A stretch of 64,000 nucleotides of DNA from Mesorhizobium sp. WSM4904 (GTDB lineage Bacteria; Pseudomonadota; Alphaproteobacteria; Rhizobiales; Rhizobiaceae): NCBI RefSeq assembly GCF_029674545.1, contig NZ_CP121354.1, positions 5,837,001-5,901,000 on the forward strand, written 5' to 3'. The position numbers were made by a program, and so were the translations under genes. How positions within the stretch are numbered: the first letter of the stretch is position 1; each line of letters starts with the position of its first letter. The notes under the pieces are model-generated. The model was not told the origin of the DNA, did no database searches, and was given only the letters and a program-made list of their open reading frames with translations. This document shows positions 30,405 through 39,188 of this stretch, piece after piece.

Positions 30405-30800
30405 ATGCTGAAGGGAACCTGCCATTGCGGCGCCGCCCACTGGACCCTGGAAGGCGATCCAGGATCGATCACGGCCTGCAACTGCACGCTCTGCCGCCGC
30501 TACGGCACGCTCTGGGCCTACGACTATCTCGACGAGCGTATCCGCATCGCAGGACCAATGAGTTCATACACACGGGCCGAAGTGGCCGAGCCGGCGCTCG
30601 AGATCCTGTTCTGCCCGACATGCGCCTGCGTGCTCGCCTGGCGCGGTCTGCGCTCAGGCGGCCGCATTCGGATCGCTGTCAATGTCCGGCTGGCGCCGCC
30701 GGAGGCCGTCGCCGACCTGCCGATCGACCATTTCGACGGTCTCGACAGTTTCGACGACCTGCCGCGCGACGGCCGCTGCGTGCGCGATCTCTGGTTCTGA
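30405..30800 (+). CDS. GFA family protein (Gfa/CENP-V zinc fold)
   Basis: The 131-residue protein shows the GFA zinc-ligand pattern: CHCG near the N-terminus, CNCTLCRRYG and CPTCACVLAW. The family includes glutathione-dependent formaldehyde-activating enzymes, but most small members have no assigned substrate. The ATG at 30405 has a strong GAGGAGG site directly upstream. The larger open frame starting at 29721 is antisense to tlyA. It converges with the small secreted-protein gene across a palindromic repeat. Confidence 0.9.
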   Translation: MLKGTCHCGAAHWTLEGDPGSITACNCTLCRRYGTLWAYDYLDERIRIAGPMSSYTRAEVAEPALEILFCPTCACVLAWRGLRSGGRIRIAVNVRLAPPEAVADLPIDHFDGLDSFDDLPRDGRCVRDLWF

Positions 30801-30808
30801 TTTTTGTT

Positions 30809-30861
30809 TGATGCATGTCGTTGTCCCAAAACCGCGGGACACTTTTGGGCGACATACATCA
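30809..30861. repeat. Palindrome with shared core (copy 2) between convergent genes
   Basis: Arms TGATGCATGTCG (30809-30820) and CGACATACATCA (30850-30861) pair with one mismatch. Inner CCCAAAA / TTTTGGG pair exactly. The minus strand carries the AAAAGTGT-N4-CGGTTTT core (30828-30846). It lies between two converging genes and may terminate both. Its right end supplies the stop codon of the minus-strand gene. Confidence 0.8.
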
Positions 30862-31134
30862 GAAGACTGTCCGCGAAACCGGACGCTCGACGGCCGGCAT
30901 CAGCCCGTCGTCGTTGGAAGCCTGGCTGCGCGGCTCAGCCGCAACCGGTTCGCCCCCCGTCAGCACCACCATTTGAGGAACCTGCTTATAGGAGAAGCCG
31001 CCGCGGATGTTGCCCATCTTGCTGGCGACGATGTCCATCACCGCCTTTTCGAGATTGCGGTCGTAACGCGTTTCGGCTGCCACCGGCGCGGCCATGGCCA
31101 TCACAAGGGCCATGCCGCTCAGGAACGATTTCAT
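30859..31134 (-). CDS. Small exported protein of unknown function
   Basis: The 91-residue product has a clear signal peptide (MKSFLSGMALVMAMAAPVAA, cleaved before ETRYDRN). The mature part is a short helix (LEKAVMDIVASKMG) and the segment IRGGFSYKQVPQMVV, seen in small rhizobial exported proteins. I do not recognise a function. The TGA stop lies inside a palindromic repeat, so the last residues may have changed when the repeat arrived. Confidence 0.75.
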   Translation of the reverse strand: MKSFLSGMALVMAMAAPVAAETRYDRNLEKAVMDIVASKMGNIRGGFSYKQVPQMVVLTGGEPVAAEPRSQASNDDGLMPAVERPVSRTVF

Positions 31135-31284
31135 TGTTCTTATCCCCTGCCTAGGACCAAGGTCTTAGCAGGGCGCCGTTGAAAATCGGCCAAGAGAGAA
31201 GGTAACCGAACCGCCAAACGAAAGCGTTAACAAATACTTACAGCCGGAAGCCGGCAAAGGGATTCAGCACGTTGAGATTTCGAT

Positions 31285-33198
31285 TCAGGCGCGCTGCGCC
31301 TGCACGCCGTGGCCGAGCGCGGCAAAGACCGTGCGCACGATGCCAGCCGTATCGAGGCCCGCGTCGGCATACATCTTCTCGGGCTTGGCATGATCGATGA
31401 ATTCGTCCGGCAGCACCAGCGGGCGCACCTTGAGTCCGTTTTCCAGCAGTCCTTCATGGGCGAGGAAATGCAACACCTGGCTGGCAAAACCGCCGACCGC
31501 GCCCTCTTCCACAGTCACCAGAACCTCATGCGAGCGGGCAAGGCGGCGGATGAGGTCCTCGTCCAGCGGCTTGGCGAAGCGGGCGTCGGCAACGGTGGTG
31601 GAAAGACCTGCCGCGCCGAGCTCCTCCGCGGCCAGCAGGCAATCCTGCAGCCGGGTGCCGAAGGACAGAAGCGCCACCTTGGTGCCTTCCTTCAGGATAC
31701 GGCCCTTGCCGATCTCGAGCACCGAGCCGCGCTCCGGCATGTCGACGCCAACGCCATTGCCGCGCGGATAGCGGAAGGCGATCGGGCCGCCGTCATAGTC
31801 GGCCGCGGTGCGCACCATGTGGCGAAGTTCCGCCTCGTCGGCAGCGGCCATGACGACGAAGCCGGGCAGCGAGGCCAGGAAGGTCGTGTCGAAAGCGCCG
31901 CAATGGGTGGCGCCGTCGGCACCGACGAAGCCGGCCCGGTCGATCGGGAAGCGCACCGGCAGCTTCTGGATCGCCACGTCATGTACGACCTGGTCGTAGG
32001 CGCGCTGCAGGAAGGTCGAATAGATGGCGGCGAACGGCTTGTAGCCTTCGGTGGCGAGGCCGGCGGCGAAGGTCACCGCGTGCTGCTCGGCAATGCCGAC
32101 ATCGAAGGTCCTTGTCGGGAACGCCTCGCCGAACAGGTCGAGGCCGGTGCCGCTCGGCATCGCGGCGGTGATCGCCACGATGCGGTCGTCCTCGCGCGCT
32201 TCCTGGATCAGGCTCTCGGCGAAGACCTTGGTGTAGCTCGGCGCATTGGCCGGCGCCTTGGCCTGCGCGCCGGTGATGACGTCGAACTTGTTGACGCCGT
32301 GATATTTGTCGGCCGCCGCTTCCGCCGGCGCGTAGCCCTTGCCCTTCTGGGTCACGACATGGATCAGCACCGGGCCGTCGGCATTGTCGCGGACGTTCCT
32401 CAGCACCGGGATCAGGTGCTCGAGATTGTGTCCGTCGATCGGGCCGATGTGATAGAAGCCCATTTCCTCGAACAGCGTGCCGCCGGTGACGTAGCCTCGC
32501 GCATGCTCGACCGCGCGCGTGATGGCGCGGTCGGCGCGCTTGCCGAGATAGGACGACAGCTTCTTGCCGAAATCGCGCAAGCCCAGGTAGGCCTTGCCGG
32601 ATGCGAGCCTGGCCAGATAGGCGCTCATGGCACCGGTCGGCGGGGCGATCGACATGTCGTTGTCGTTGAGGATGACGATCAGGCGGGCGTCGAGCGCGCC
32701 GGCATTGTTCATTGCCTCATAGGCCATGCCGGCGGACATGGCGCCGTCGCCGATGACAGCGATGACGTTGTTGCGACCGCCAGCGAGCTCGCGTCCCATG
32801 GCCATGCCGAGGCCGGCGGAAATCGAGGTCGACGAGTGGGCTGCGCCGAATGGGTCGTATTCGCTCTCTGCCCGCCGGGTGAATCCGGAGAGACCACCCT
32901 CCTGGCGGAGCGTGCGGATGCGGTCGCGGCGGCCGGTCAGGATCTTGTGCGGATAGGCCTGGTGGCCGACATCCCAGATCAGCCGGTCTTCCGGCGTGTT
33001 GAAGACATAGTGCAGCGCAACCGTCAGCTCGACGACGCCGAGGCCCGCGCCGAGATGGCCGCCGGTGTGCGACACGGCATCGATCAGCTCGGCGCGAAGT
33101 TCCGTCGCCAGCTGCGGCAGCTCGCTTTCCTCAAGCGCCCGCAAATCCGCGGGGATGCGGACCTTGTCGAGGAGCGGCGTATCGGGCTTCGGGTTCAC
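31285..33198 (-). CDS. dxs: 1-deoxy-D-xylulose-5-phosphate synthase
   Basis: DXS (637 residues) condenses pyruvate and glyceraldehyde 3-phosphate in the first step of the MEP pathway, also feeding thiamine and pyridoxal synthesis. The thiamine-diphosphate motif starts [18 protein letters not shown] and the [32 protein letters not shown] and [16 protein letters not shown] segments are diagnostic. The upstream 230 bases contain two inverted repeats (33234-33264 and 33281-33324) but no gene. Confidence 0.97.
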   Translation of the reverse strand: MNPKPDTPLLDKVRIPADLRALEESELPQLATELRAELIDAVSHTGGHLGAGLGVVELTVALHYVFNTPEDRLIWDVGHQAYPHKILTGRRDRIRTLRQEGGLSGFTRRAESEYDPFGAAHSSTSISAGLGMAMGRELAGGRNNVIAVIGDGAMSAGMAYEAMNNAGALDARLIVILNDNDMSIAPPTGAMSAYLARLASGKAYLGLRDFGKKLSSYLGKRADRAITRAVEHARGYVTGGTLFEEMGFYHIGPIDGHNLEHLIPVLRNVRDNADGPVLIHVVTQKGKGYAPAEAAADKYHGVNKFDVITGAQAKAPANAPSYTKVFAESLIQEAREDDRIVAITAAMPSGTGLDLFGEAFPTRTFDVGIAEQHAVTFAAGLATEGYKPFAAIYSTFLQRAYDQVVHDVAIQKLPVRFPIDRAGFVGADGATHCGAFDTTFLASLPGFVVMAAADEAELRHMVRTAADYDGGPIAFRYPRGNGVGVDMPERGSVLEIGKGRILKEGTKVALLSFGTRLQDCLLAAEELGAAGLSTTVADARFAKPLDEDLIRRLARSHEVLVTVEEGAVGGFASQVLHFLAHEGLLENGLKVRPLVLPDEFIDHAKPEKMYADAGLDTAGIVRTVFAALGHGVQAQRA

Positions 33199-33233
33199 TC
33201 TGGTGCGGCCTGCTGAAATCTTAACGTTGCATC

Positions 33234-33264
33234 AGAGCGGTTAACCGTTTCACCGCACCGCTCT
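33234..33264. repeat. Inverted repeat AGAGCGGT / ACCGCTCT upstream of dxs
   Basis: Perfect 8-base arms (33234-33241 and 33257-33264) with a 15-base spacer lie 36 bases upstream of the dxs start. It could form a hairpin in a dxs leader transcript or be an operator. No known consensus matches. Confidence 0.6.
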
Positions 33265-33280
33265 GTCTTTTCTGTTTCAC

Positions 33281-33324
33281 GCAATTCCGGACGGAAAACC
33301 GCTTCACACTTTTCCCGGAATTGC
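33281..33324. repeat. Palindrome with shared core (copy 3), GCAATTCCGG arms
   Basis: Arms GCAATTCCGG (33281-33290) and CCGGAATTGC (33315-33324) are perfect. The minus strand carries AAAAGTGT-N4-CGGTTTT at 33295-33313. The arms are also found in the repeat at 61265-61302. It stands between dxs and the pirin gene's convergent end region, upstream of dxs. Confidence 0.8.
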
Positions 33325-33429
33325 TCCAACCTTCACAATATGCGCCTTGATCATGCGCGAAATATGCCGCCGGCGAGCGAATGTAAATGCGTGTCAGTGA
33401 CGCGGTTGGCGCAGGATGTCCATCCAGCT

Positions 33430-34350
33430 CTAACCTTCCGGCAGCGGAATGAATTCTTCCTCATCACCAGGAACGATATCGAAGCGGCCTGTCTTCCATT
33501 CTTCCTTGGCCTGCTCGATGCGTTCCTTCGAGGACGAAACGAAGTTCCACCATATATAACGCTTGGAGCCCAGCGACGCTCCGCCGAACAGCATGAAATG
33601 CGCGCCGCGCTCCGACGAAACGACGATCTCCTCGCCCGGTTTGAACACCAGAAGCCGCTCGGCCGGGAAGCGGTCGCCGGCAATCGAAACCTCGCCCTCC
33701 ATCGTGTAGATGGCGCGCTCCTCGGCATCGGCCGGGATCTTCACGCTGGCGCCCGCCGCGAGCCGCAGATCGGCGTAGAGCGTTTCCGAAGCGGTCGCGA
33801 CCGGCGAGCGCAGGCCGGAAAATTCACCGATGACGACGCGGCCGCCGACGCCCTCGGCGTCGATCTCGGGCAGGCGGATCACCGACGTGTTGGCGAACAC
33901 CGGGGCGATTTCTTCCTGGTCGTCCGGCAGCGCAAGCCAGGTCTGCAGGCCGGAGATCGACATCGGCGCGCCGCGCAGCTCCTCCGGCGTGCGTTCCGAA
34001 TGGACGATGCCGCGGCCGGCGGTCATCAGGTTCACATCGCCCGGCGCGATCACCATCTCGGTGCCGAGCGAATCGCGATGCCTGATCTTGCCGTCGAACA
34101 GATAGGTGACGGTGGAGAGCCCGATATGCGGATGCGGACGCACGTCGATCGCATGGCCGGCGCGCAGGATGGCCGGACCCATGCGGTCGAAGAAGATGAA
34201 CGGTCCGACCAGCCTGCGTTTCGCGGTCGGCAAGGCGCGGCGAACCTCGAAGCCGCCAATGTCCTTGGCGTTGGGGATGACCATCAATTCGATCTGGTCG
34301 CAGGCGAAGGCATCGCCGGCCTCAGGATCGTTACCCGGGAAGAAGCTCAT
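33430..34350 (-). CDS. Pirin family protein
   Basis: The 306-residue bicupin has the pirin metal-binding pattern: HPHIGLSTVTYLFDG with the HxH pair, and the downstream HSERTPEE histidine/glutamate. Bacterial pirins bind iron and some have quercetinase activity; the substrate here cannot be told. The ATG at 34350 follows the DUF2277 stop by nine bases, so the two are probably co-transcribed with xseB and the amidohydrolase upstream. Confidence 0.92.
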   Translation of the reverse strand: MSFFPGNDPEAGDAFACDQIELMVIPNAKDIGGFEVRRALPTAKRRLVGPFIFFDRMGPAILRAGHAIDVRPHPHIGLSTVTYLFDGKIRHRDSLGTEMVIAPGDVNLMTAGRGIVHSERTPEELRGAPMSISGLQTWLALPDDQEEIAPVFANTSVIRLPEIDAEGVGGRVVIGEFSGLRSPVATASETLYADLRLAAGASVKIPADAEERAIYTMEGEVSIAGDRFPAERLLVFKPGEEIVVSSERGAHFMLFGGASLGSKRYIWWNFVSSSKERIEQAKEEWKTGRFDIVPGDEEEFIPLPEG

Positions 34351-34359
34351 GTCACGACC

Positions 34360-34626
34360 TCAGGCGAAGCGGAGCGCGGACCTGGCTTTCGCCTTGGCGG
34401 CCTCTTCCTCGCGATTGCGCGGATGCTGGGTGGTTTCGAGGCTGTCGAGCAGCTCGCGCGCGGCGGCCGCGATCGCCTCGACGGCGTGGTGGAAGGCATG
34501 CTCGTTGCGCTTGGACGGCTTGGTCGAGCCACTCAGCTTGCGCACGAACTGCAAGGCCGCGTCATGGACCTCGTCGTCGGTCGCCGGCGGATCGAAATTG
34601 AACAGGGTCTTGATGTTTCGGCACAT
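34360..34626 (-). CDS. DUF2277 family protein
   Basis: An 88-residue soluble protein starting MCRNIKTLFNFDPPAT, the hallmark of DUF2277, with the conserved ALQFVRKLSG and NEHAFHHAVEAI helices. The function is unknown. A cysteine and two histidines suggest a possible metal site, which is speculation. It lies between xseB and the pirin gene on the same strand. Confidence 0.9.
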   Translation of the reverse strand: MCRNIKTLFNFDPPATDDEVHDAALQFVRKLSGSTKPSKRNEHAFHHAVEAIAAAARELLDSLETTQHPRNREEEAAKAKARSALRFA

Positions 34627-34670
34627 GCTTGGACTCCTTGCCTGTTTCTCTCTCCCCCACCGCTTCCGTT

Positions 34671-34922
34671 CTATTCGGCGTCGAGCGGCTCCGTTCCCAC
34701 CGGCTTGCCGTCGCGCGACAGTCTGATCTTCTCGACCTTGTCCTCGGCGGCCTTGAGCAGCCGGTCGCAGTGGGCCTTCAGCGCCTCGCCGCGTTCGTAG
34801 ATCCTGATCGACTGGTCGAGCGGGACATCGCCGCGCTCCAGATCATCGACGATCTTCTCCAGCGCGTCGAGCGCCTGTTCGAAACTCATCGCCTTGACGT
34901 CTTCGTTAGCTTCATCAGCCAT
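34671..34922 (-). CDS. xseB: Exodeoxyribonuclease VII small subunit
   Basis: The 83-residue helical protein has the XseB pattern [20 protein letters not shown] and [18 protein letters not shown]. With the large subunit XseA, not in this window, it degrades single-stranded DNA from both ends. It begins three bases after the HDAC-like gene, matching the common alphaproteobacterial pairing. Confidence 0.96.
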   Translation of the reverse strand: MADEANEDVKAMSFEQALDALEKIVDDLERGDVPLDQSIRIYERGEALKAHCDRLLKAAEDKVEKIRLSRDGKPVGTEPLDAE

Positions 34923-34925
34923 AAT

Positions 34926-35852
<927 letters not shown>

Positions 35853-35979
35853 GGCCCCTAATCTAGGCACCTGCCGCCCGGATAGCCATGTTCCAGCACC
35901 GAATGATTGGGGAAAATCGCGCCGTGCCGTGTCGCTGGCGGCATTGGCGCGGCTTCCGCTTCACGATAAGGTCCCATCG

Positions 35980-36135
35980 CTGCCTGGTGCCCGCGACGCG
36001 GGAGAATCGGGAACACGGTTGAATTCCGTGGCGTGCCCAACGCTGTGAGGGGGACCGCGCCGGCAAAAGCCACTGTCCTAGACGGGAAGGCGCCGGATGC
36101 GGGTCGATCCCGAGCCAGAAGACCGGCCCGGCAGA
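35980..36135 (+). ncRNA. Cobalamin riboswitch upstream of bluB
   Basis: In order, the class-I B12 riboswitch landmarks are GAATCGGGAACACGGT (36004-36019), GAATTCCGTGGCGTGCCC, the B12-box-type GCCACTG (36069-36075), CGGGAAGG (36083-36090) and CCCGAGCCAGAAGACC (36109-36124). The element ends about 55 bases before the bluB start and reads in the same direction. Adenosylcobalamin binding is expected to lower bluB expression. The gap 35853-36188 contains no other gene. Confidence 0.93.
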
Positions 36136-36188
36136 CATGGTCGTCCGCATGGTCAGGCGGAAGACTGCTTATCGCAAGGGGACAAGCG

Positions 36189-36926
36189 ATGCAGGCACGA
36201 ACGGCCGCCACGAGCGGCGACGACTTTGACCAATTGGCGCGCGACGCCGTCTACCGGGCAATGTTCACAAGACGGGACGTGCGCAGCCATTTTGTTTCGG
36301 ACGATCTCGACGATTGCGTGCTTGCGCGGCTGCTGACGGCCGCCCATCACGCGCCATCGGTCGGCTACATGCAGCCGTGGAACTTCATCGTCATCCGCGA
36401 TGCGGCAAGGCGACGACAGGTGCGCGACCTGTTTCTGGCCGCGCGCGAGCAGGAACTGCCGGCGATCGAGGCGGAGCGGCAGGCGCTCTACCGCAAGCTG
36501 AAGCTCGAGGGCATCTGCGAAAGCGCGCTCAACCTTTGCATCACCTGCGACCGACAGCGCTCGAAGAATTCGCCGCTCGGGCGCTGGCACAATCCGGAGA
36601 TGGACCTCTACAGCACCGTCTGCGCGGTACAGAATTTCTGGCTGGCGGCGCGCGCCGAAGGCGTCGGCGTCGGTTGGGTGAGCATCATCGAAACCGAGGC
36701 GTTGAAGCGGCTCTTGTCGATCCCCGAGCATGTCACGCCGATCGCCTATCTCTGCGTCGGCCGCGTCTCGGCATTCGCGCCGAAGCCGGACCTCGAAGCG
36801 CATGGCTGGGGCAAGCGGCTGCCGCTGCCCGAGCTGGTGATGAGCGAAACCTTTTGCGGTGCCGGCGAGGCACAGCTCAAGTCGGCGATCGCCCGCCTTG
36901 GTTCGGAGGAACGAGCGAAGCCGTGA
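36189..36926 (+). CDS. bluB: 5,6-dimethylbenzimidazole synthase
   Basis: BluB (245 residues) is a nitroreductase-fold enzyme that breaks down reduced FMN with oxygen to make dimethylbenzimidazole, the lower ligand of vitamin B12. Family segments are MFTRRDVRSHF, APSVGYMQPWNFI, RSKNSPLGRWHNPEMDLYS and GVGVGWVSI. The ATG at 36189 is preceded by AAGGGGA. The upstream in-frame codons from 36033 lie in the riboswitch and are not coding. The riboswitch gives it cobalamin feedback control, and the gene stands alone. Confidence 0.96.
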   Translation: MQARTAATSGDDFDQLARDAVYRAMFTRRDVRSHFVSDDLDDCVLARLLTAAHHAPSVGYMQPWNFIVIRDAARRRQVRDLFLAAREQELPAIEAERQALYRKLKLEGICESALNLCITCDRQRSKNSPLGRWHNPEMDLYSTVCAVQNFWLAARAEGVGVGWVSIIETEALKRLLSIPEHVTPIAYLCVGRVSAFAPKPDLEAHGWGKRLPLPELVMSETFCGAGEAQLKSAIARLGSEERAKP

Positions 36927-36953
36927 TCAGGCTGCCCTCGTAGGGGCCGCCGA

Positions 36954-37934
36954 TCAAGCAGCCCGGGGCGAATCCCAGCGCGAGCCGCCGAAGGAGCCGA
37001 GCGCCTTGTCGCGAAGCTCCCTGAATTTCGACGAGGCCTCGGCCAGCCGCCGATCCCAGTCGGGATTCGGAACCTGGCCCTCGATGGTGTCGAAATAGAC
37101 CTGCATCAGCGAAGCGATGGCGAAGGGCTCGATGAAGGCAGCCTTGAAAGCCCAGGCGAAGACGATGGCGAGCACGAAGGCCCAGCCGGCAAGCTGCCCC
37201 GGCATCACCCAGAGGATGGCGGCTGCCGGGGCCAGCATCAGCAGGAAGATGACGAAGGACACACCCCACATGATCACCGCCAGCCAGACGGCGTTCTTGA
37301 CCATATGCTTGCCGTTCTGCGCGTAGAGCACGACGCCTTGCCTGGCGGTCTCGAACGGCGAGTTCGAATTGATGCGGATGTTGTAGCCGAGGATGATCTC
37401 GTCGACATAGGTCAGCGACAGGCGGACGACCGTGTTGATGAAGCTGACGATGCCGCTCAAGCCGGGAATGGGCAGGAACGCAGCGATACCGCCGATAAGG
37501 CCAGTGATGGCGCGGATGGCGCCTTTGACCAGCTGGTCGACGACGAAAAGGATGTTGGCCTCGGCGAAACGCTGGGTCACCACTTCCTTCGCATAGGCGA
37601 TCTGGCCCTGGCCGTCGGGAACGTCGCGGCCATCGATCAGATGGACCATGACGGCGATGTGGCCGGCCTTGAGAACGTAGAGGATATATTCGCGGATCCA
37701 GTAGACGGCGATCGAGACGACGCCGAAGCCGACCACGCCGCCCCATAGGGCAAACGACATCGGTCCGTCCGGATCGGTGGAGATATGGCCTACGCCGTAG
37801 CCGACGCTGGCGCCGGTGCCGGTCGCCACGATGTAGGCCACCGTGATGCCGAAATAGACGATCATGCGAAAGACGATGAACGGCCATGTCCGCATCATGA
37901 TGGACACCGACCGGCCGATGCTGAAGTCCCACAT
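36954..37934 (-). CDS. Conserved multi-pass membrane protein of unknown function
   Basis: The 326-residue protein has about six hydrophobic segments: near residues 20-45, 60-85, 125-160 (AITGLIGGIAAFLPIPGLSG), 165-185, and two near 215-270. The C-terminal tail is charged and cytoplasmic-like. I do not recognise a named domain. It converges with bluB, 27 bases apart. Confidence 0.8.
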   Translation of the reverse strand: MWDFSIGRSVSIMMRTWPFIVFRMIVYFGITVAYIVATGTGASVGYGVGHISTDPDGPMSFALWGGVVGFGVVSIAVYWIREYILYVLKAGHIAVMVHLIDGRDVPDGQGQIAYAKEVVTQRFAEANILFVVDQLVKGAIRAITGLIGGIAAFLPIPGLSGIVSFINTVVRLSLTYVDEIILGYNIRINSNSPFETARQGVVLYAQNGKHMVKNAVWLAVIMWGVSFVIFLLMLAPAAAILWVMPGQLAGWAFVLAIVFAWAFKAAFIEPFAIASLMQVYFDTIEGQVPNPDWDRRLAEASSKFRELRDKALGSFGGSRWDSPRAA

Positions 37935-37965
37935 GGCCCCGACTCTCCCGCCCCGCGCATGACCT

Positions 37966-38049
37966 CGAAAATCGGAACCGATTTTCGGAAAGGATCATGC
38001 GCAAACATCAAAAGTGTTACAGCATCCTTTGCGCGTTCAAGGAACGCGC
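37966..38049. repeat. Composite intergenic palindrome with AAAAGTGT motif
   Basis: The first half is a perfect hairpin, CGAAAATCGG (37966-37975), AA, CCGATTTTCG (37978-37987). The second half contains AAAAGTGTTACAGC followed by the hairpin GCGCGTTC-AAG-GAACGCGC and ends GCGCTGTAA. It fills much of the gap between the membrane protein and the decayed tetR gene and resembles mosaic repeats common in rhizobia. Confidence 0.75.
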
Positions 38050-38152
38050 TGCGCTGTAAGAGAATGGCCGGAGAGGATGCGCTCAGGTCTGCGATTGTCA
38101 ATTGCGGCGGCGCCGTGACCGCCTCAAAACGGTGCACAACCCGGCGATATCG

Positions 38153-38395
38153 TTACCCGATCGTGCGGTCGGGGCTTTTGCGCAGGCCTTCGAGCAGTTG
38201 CTTGAATGCCGCTATCGCCTTCTTCGACGTCGCTTCGGGGTCCCTGGAGTTGGCGATGCGCTGCGAGGCCTGGCTGCTGGCGCCGTTGATGAGCCGCGCC
38301 GCGGTTTCGGGGTCGAGATCGGGAACGACCACCCCCTCTTCCTGCAGCGCAGTCAGGTGATCGGTCATTGAAGCCGTGCAGGCGTTGGCATTCGG
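38153..38395 (-). pseudogene. TetR-family regulator, C-terminal remnant
   Basis: About 75 residues ending at the TAA at 38153-38155 resemble a TetR C-terminal ligand domain (DHLTALQEEGVVVPDLDPETAARLI..., then ...AAFKQLLEGLRKSP). No helix-turn-helix half precedes it. Upstream the minus strand enters sequence that on the plus strand reads as an MFS transporter end. The fusion point lies between about 38375 and 38420. Confidence 0.7.
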
Positions 38396-38726
38396 CCATT
38401 GCGCCGGATCGCCGAGCACCGACACGGTGCCGACGCTGGCGCTGGCCGTCTTCGTCAGCGGCGTCGCGATCTCGCCGACCTTCATCACCGCCTTTGGCCT
38501 GATCGAGCGCCACGTGCCGATGCTGACCGAAGCGTCACCTGGGTGACGACCGGAATCGGCATCGGCATGGCGCTGGGTTTCCTTCGCCGCCGGCTGGACG
38601 GTAGACACTTTTGGACCGCAGAACGGCTTCTGGGTATCGGTCACAGCAGGCGCGATTGCCCTGGCCACAGTGCTTGCCGGTCAATGTCGGCTGGCGACGG
38701 GGGAATTGCGACGCGGATCGGGGTGA
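38396..38726 (+). pseudogene. MFS transporter, C-terminal remnant with frameshifts
   Basis: On the plus strand, three frames in sequence give an MFS C-terminal end. TLALAVFVSGVAISPTFI starts near 38433, a one-base change near 38533 leads to VTWVTTGIGIGMALG, and a second near 38579 leads to SFAAGWTVDTFG and NGFWVSVTAGAIALA, with the stop at 38724-38726. The N-terminal three quarters are missing. Together with the tetR remnant it looks like a divergent regulator/efflux pair that lost its central part. Confidence 0.75.
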
Positions 38727-38749
38727 AGCGGTTATCGCGGCTGGGTGAC

Positions 38750-39172
38750 CTATGAATTCCCCAGCCGGTCACTGATCTCCGTACCGCTTAAGACAACGAG
38801 CGGTTCGCCAAGAGTTTCGATCATATCCTGATTCAAATGGGGTATGGTCTCAGCACGAGCGACCAGGGGCGGGCAATCCCCAGGGAAATAGACACAAGAA
38901 TTGGTGCCGCGTAGAATCTTCAACAGCGAGTCGTACAACAAGGTGTTTGTTGTAGGGCGCACTACTGTTAATCCGGAACATTGCGCGTAGTCTTCTGGAT
39001 TGAGATTCATATAGAGCTCAGTTTGATCCAAAGGAGCGTCTCTATAGGTAACCGTCCAAACGTCACCATCGCGGCTGGTGATGAAAGGCGCGAAAGCTTC
39101 ATCTACGACAGCCGTCGGGAAATACCCCTCCTGCCCGTCCTCGAAGCAGGCAAGATACGCTTCAAAGCTCAT
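38750..39172 (-). CDS. Small acidic protein of unknown function, possible immunity-type
   Basis: The 140-residue protein has no signal peptide or membrane helix and is acidic with aromatic residues (SFEAYLACFEDGQEGYFP, AFAPFITSRDGDVWTVTY). The end is LVVLSGTEISDRLGNS. The size, charge and isolated occurrence resemble immunity proteins of contact-dependent or polymorphic toxins, but I recognise no named family and no toxin lies next to it. The ATG at 39172 has a GGAG site 7-10 bases upstream. It follows ribBX after 16 bases and sits next to decayed genes. Confidence 0.7.
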   Translation of the reverse strand: MSFEAYLACFEDGQEGYFPTAVVDEAFAPFITSRDGDVWTVTYRDAPLDQTELYMNLNPEDYAQCSGLTVVRPTTNTLLYDSLLKILRGTNSCVYFPGDCPPLVARAETIPHLNQDMIETLGEPLVVLSGTEISDRLGNS

Positions 39173-39188
39173 TCTCAAGTCTCCAAAG

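Noticed and set aside
31240..31260. Rho-independent terminator after dxs
   Set aside because: Only a five-base stem (GCCGG/CCGGC) with no good T-tract; too weak to call.
31309..33216. 635-codon open frame on the plus strand
   Set aside because: Antisense to dxs, whose protein is fully conserved; composition (Asp/Arg/Gly/His-rich) is typical of a shadow frame.
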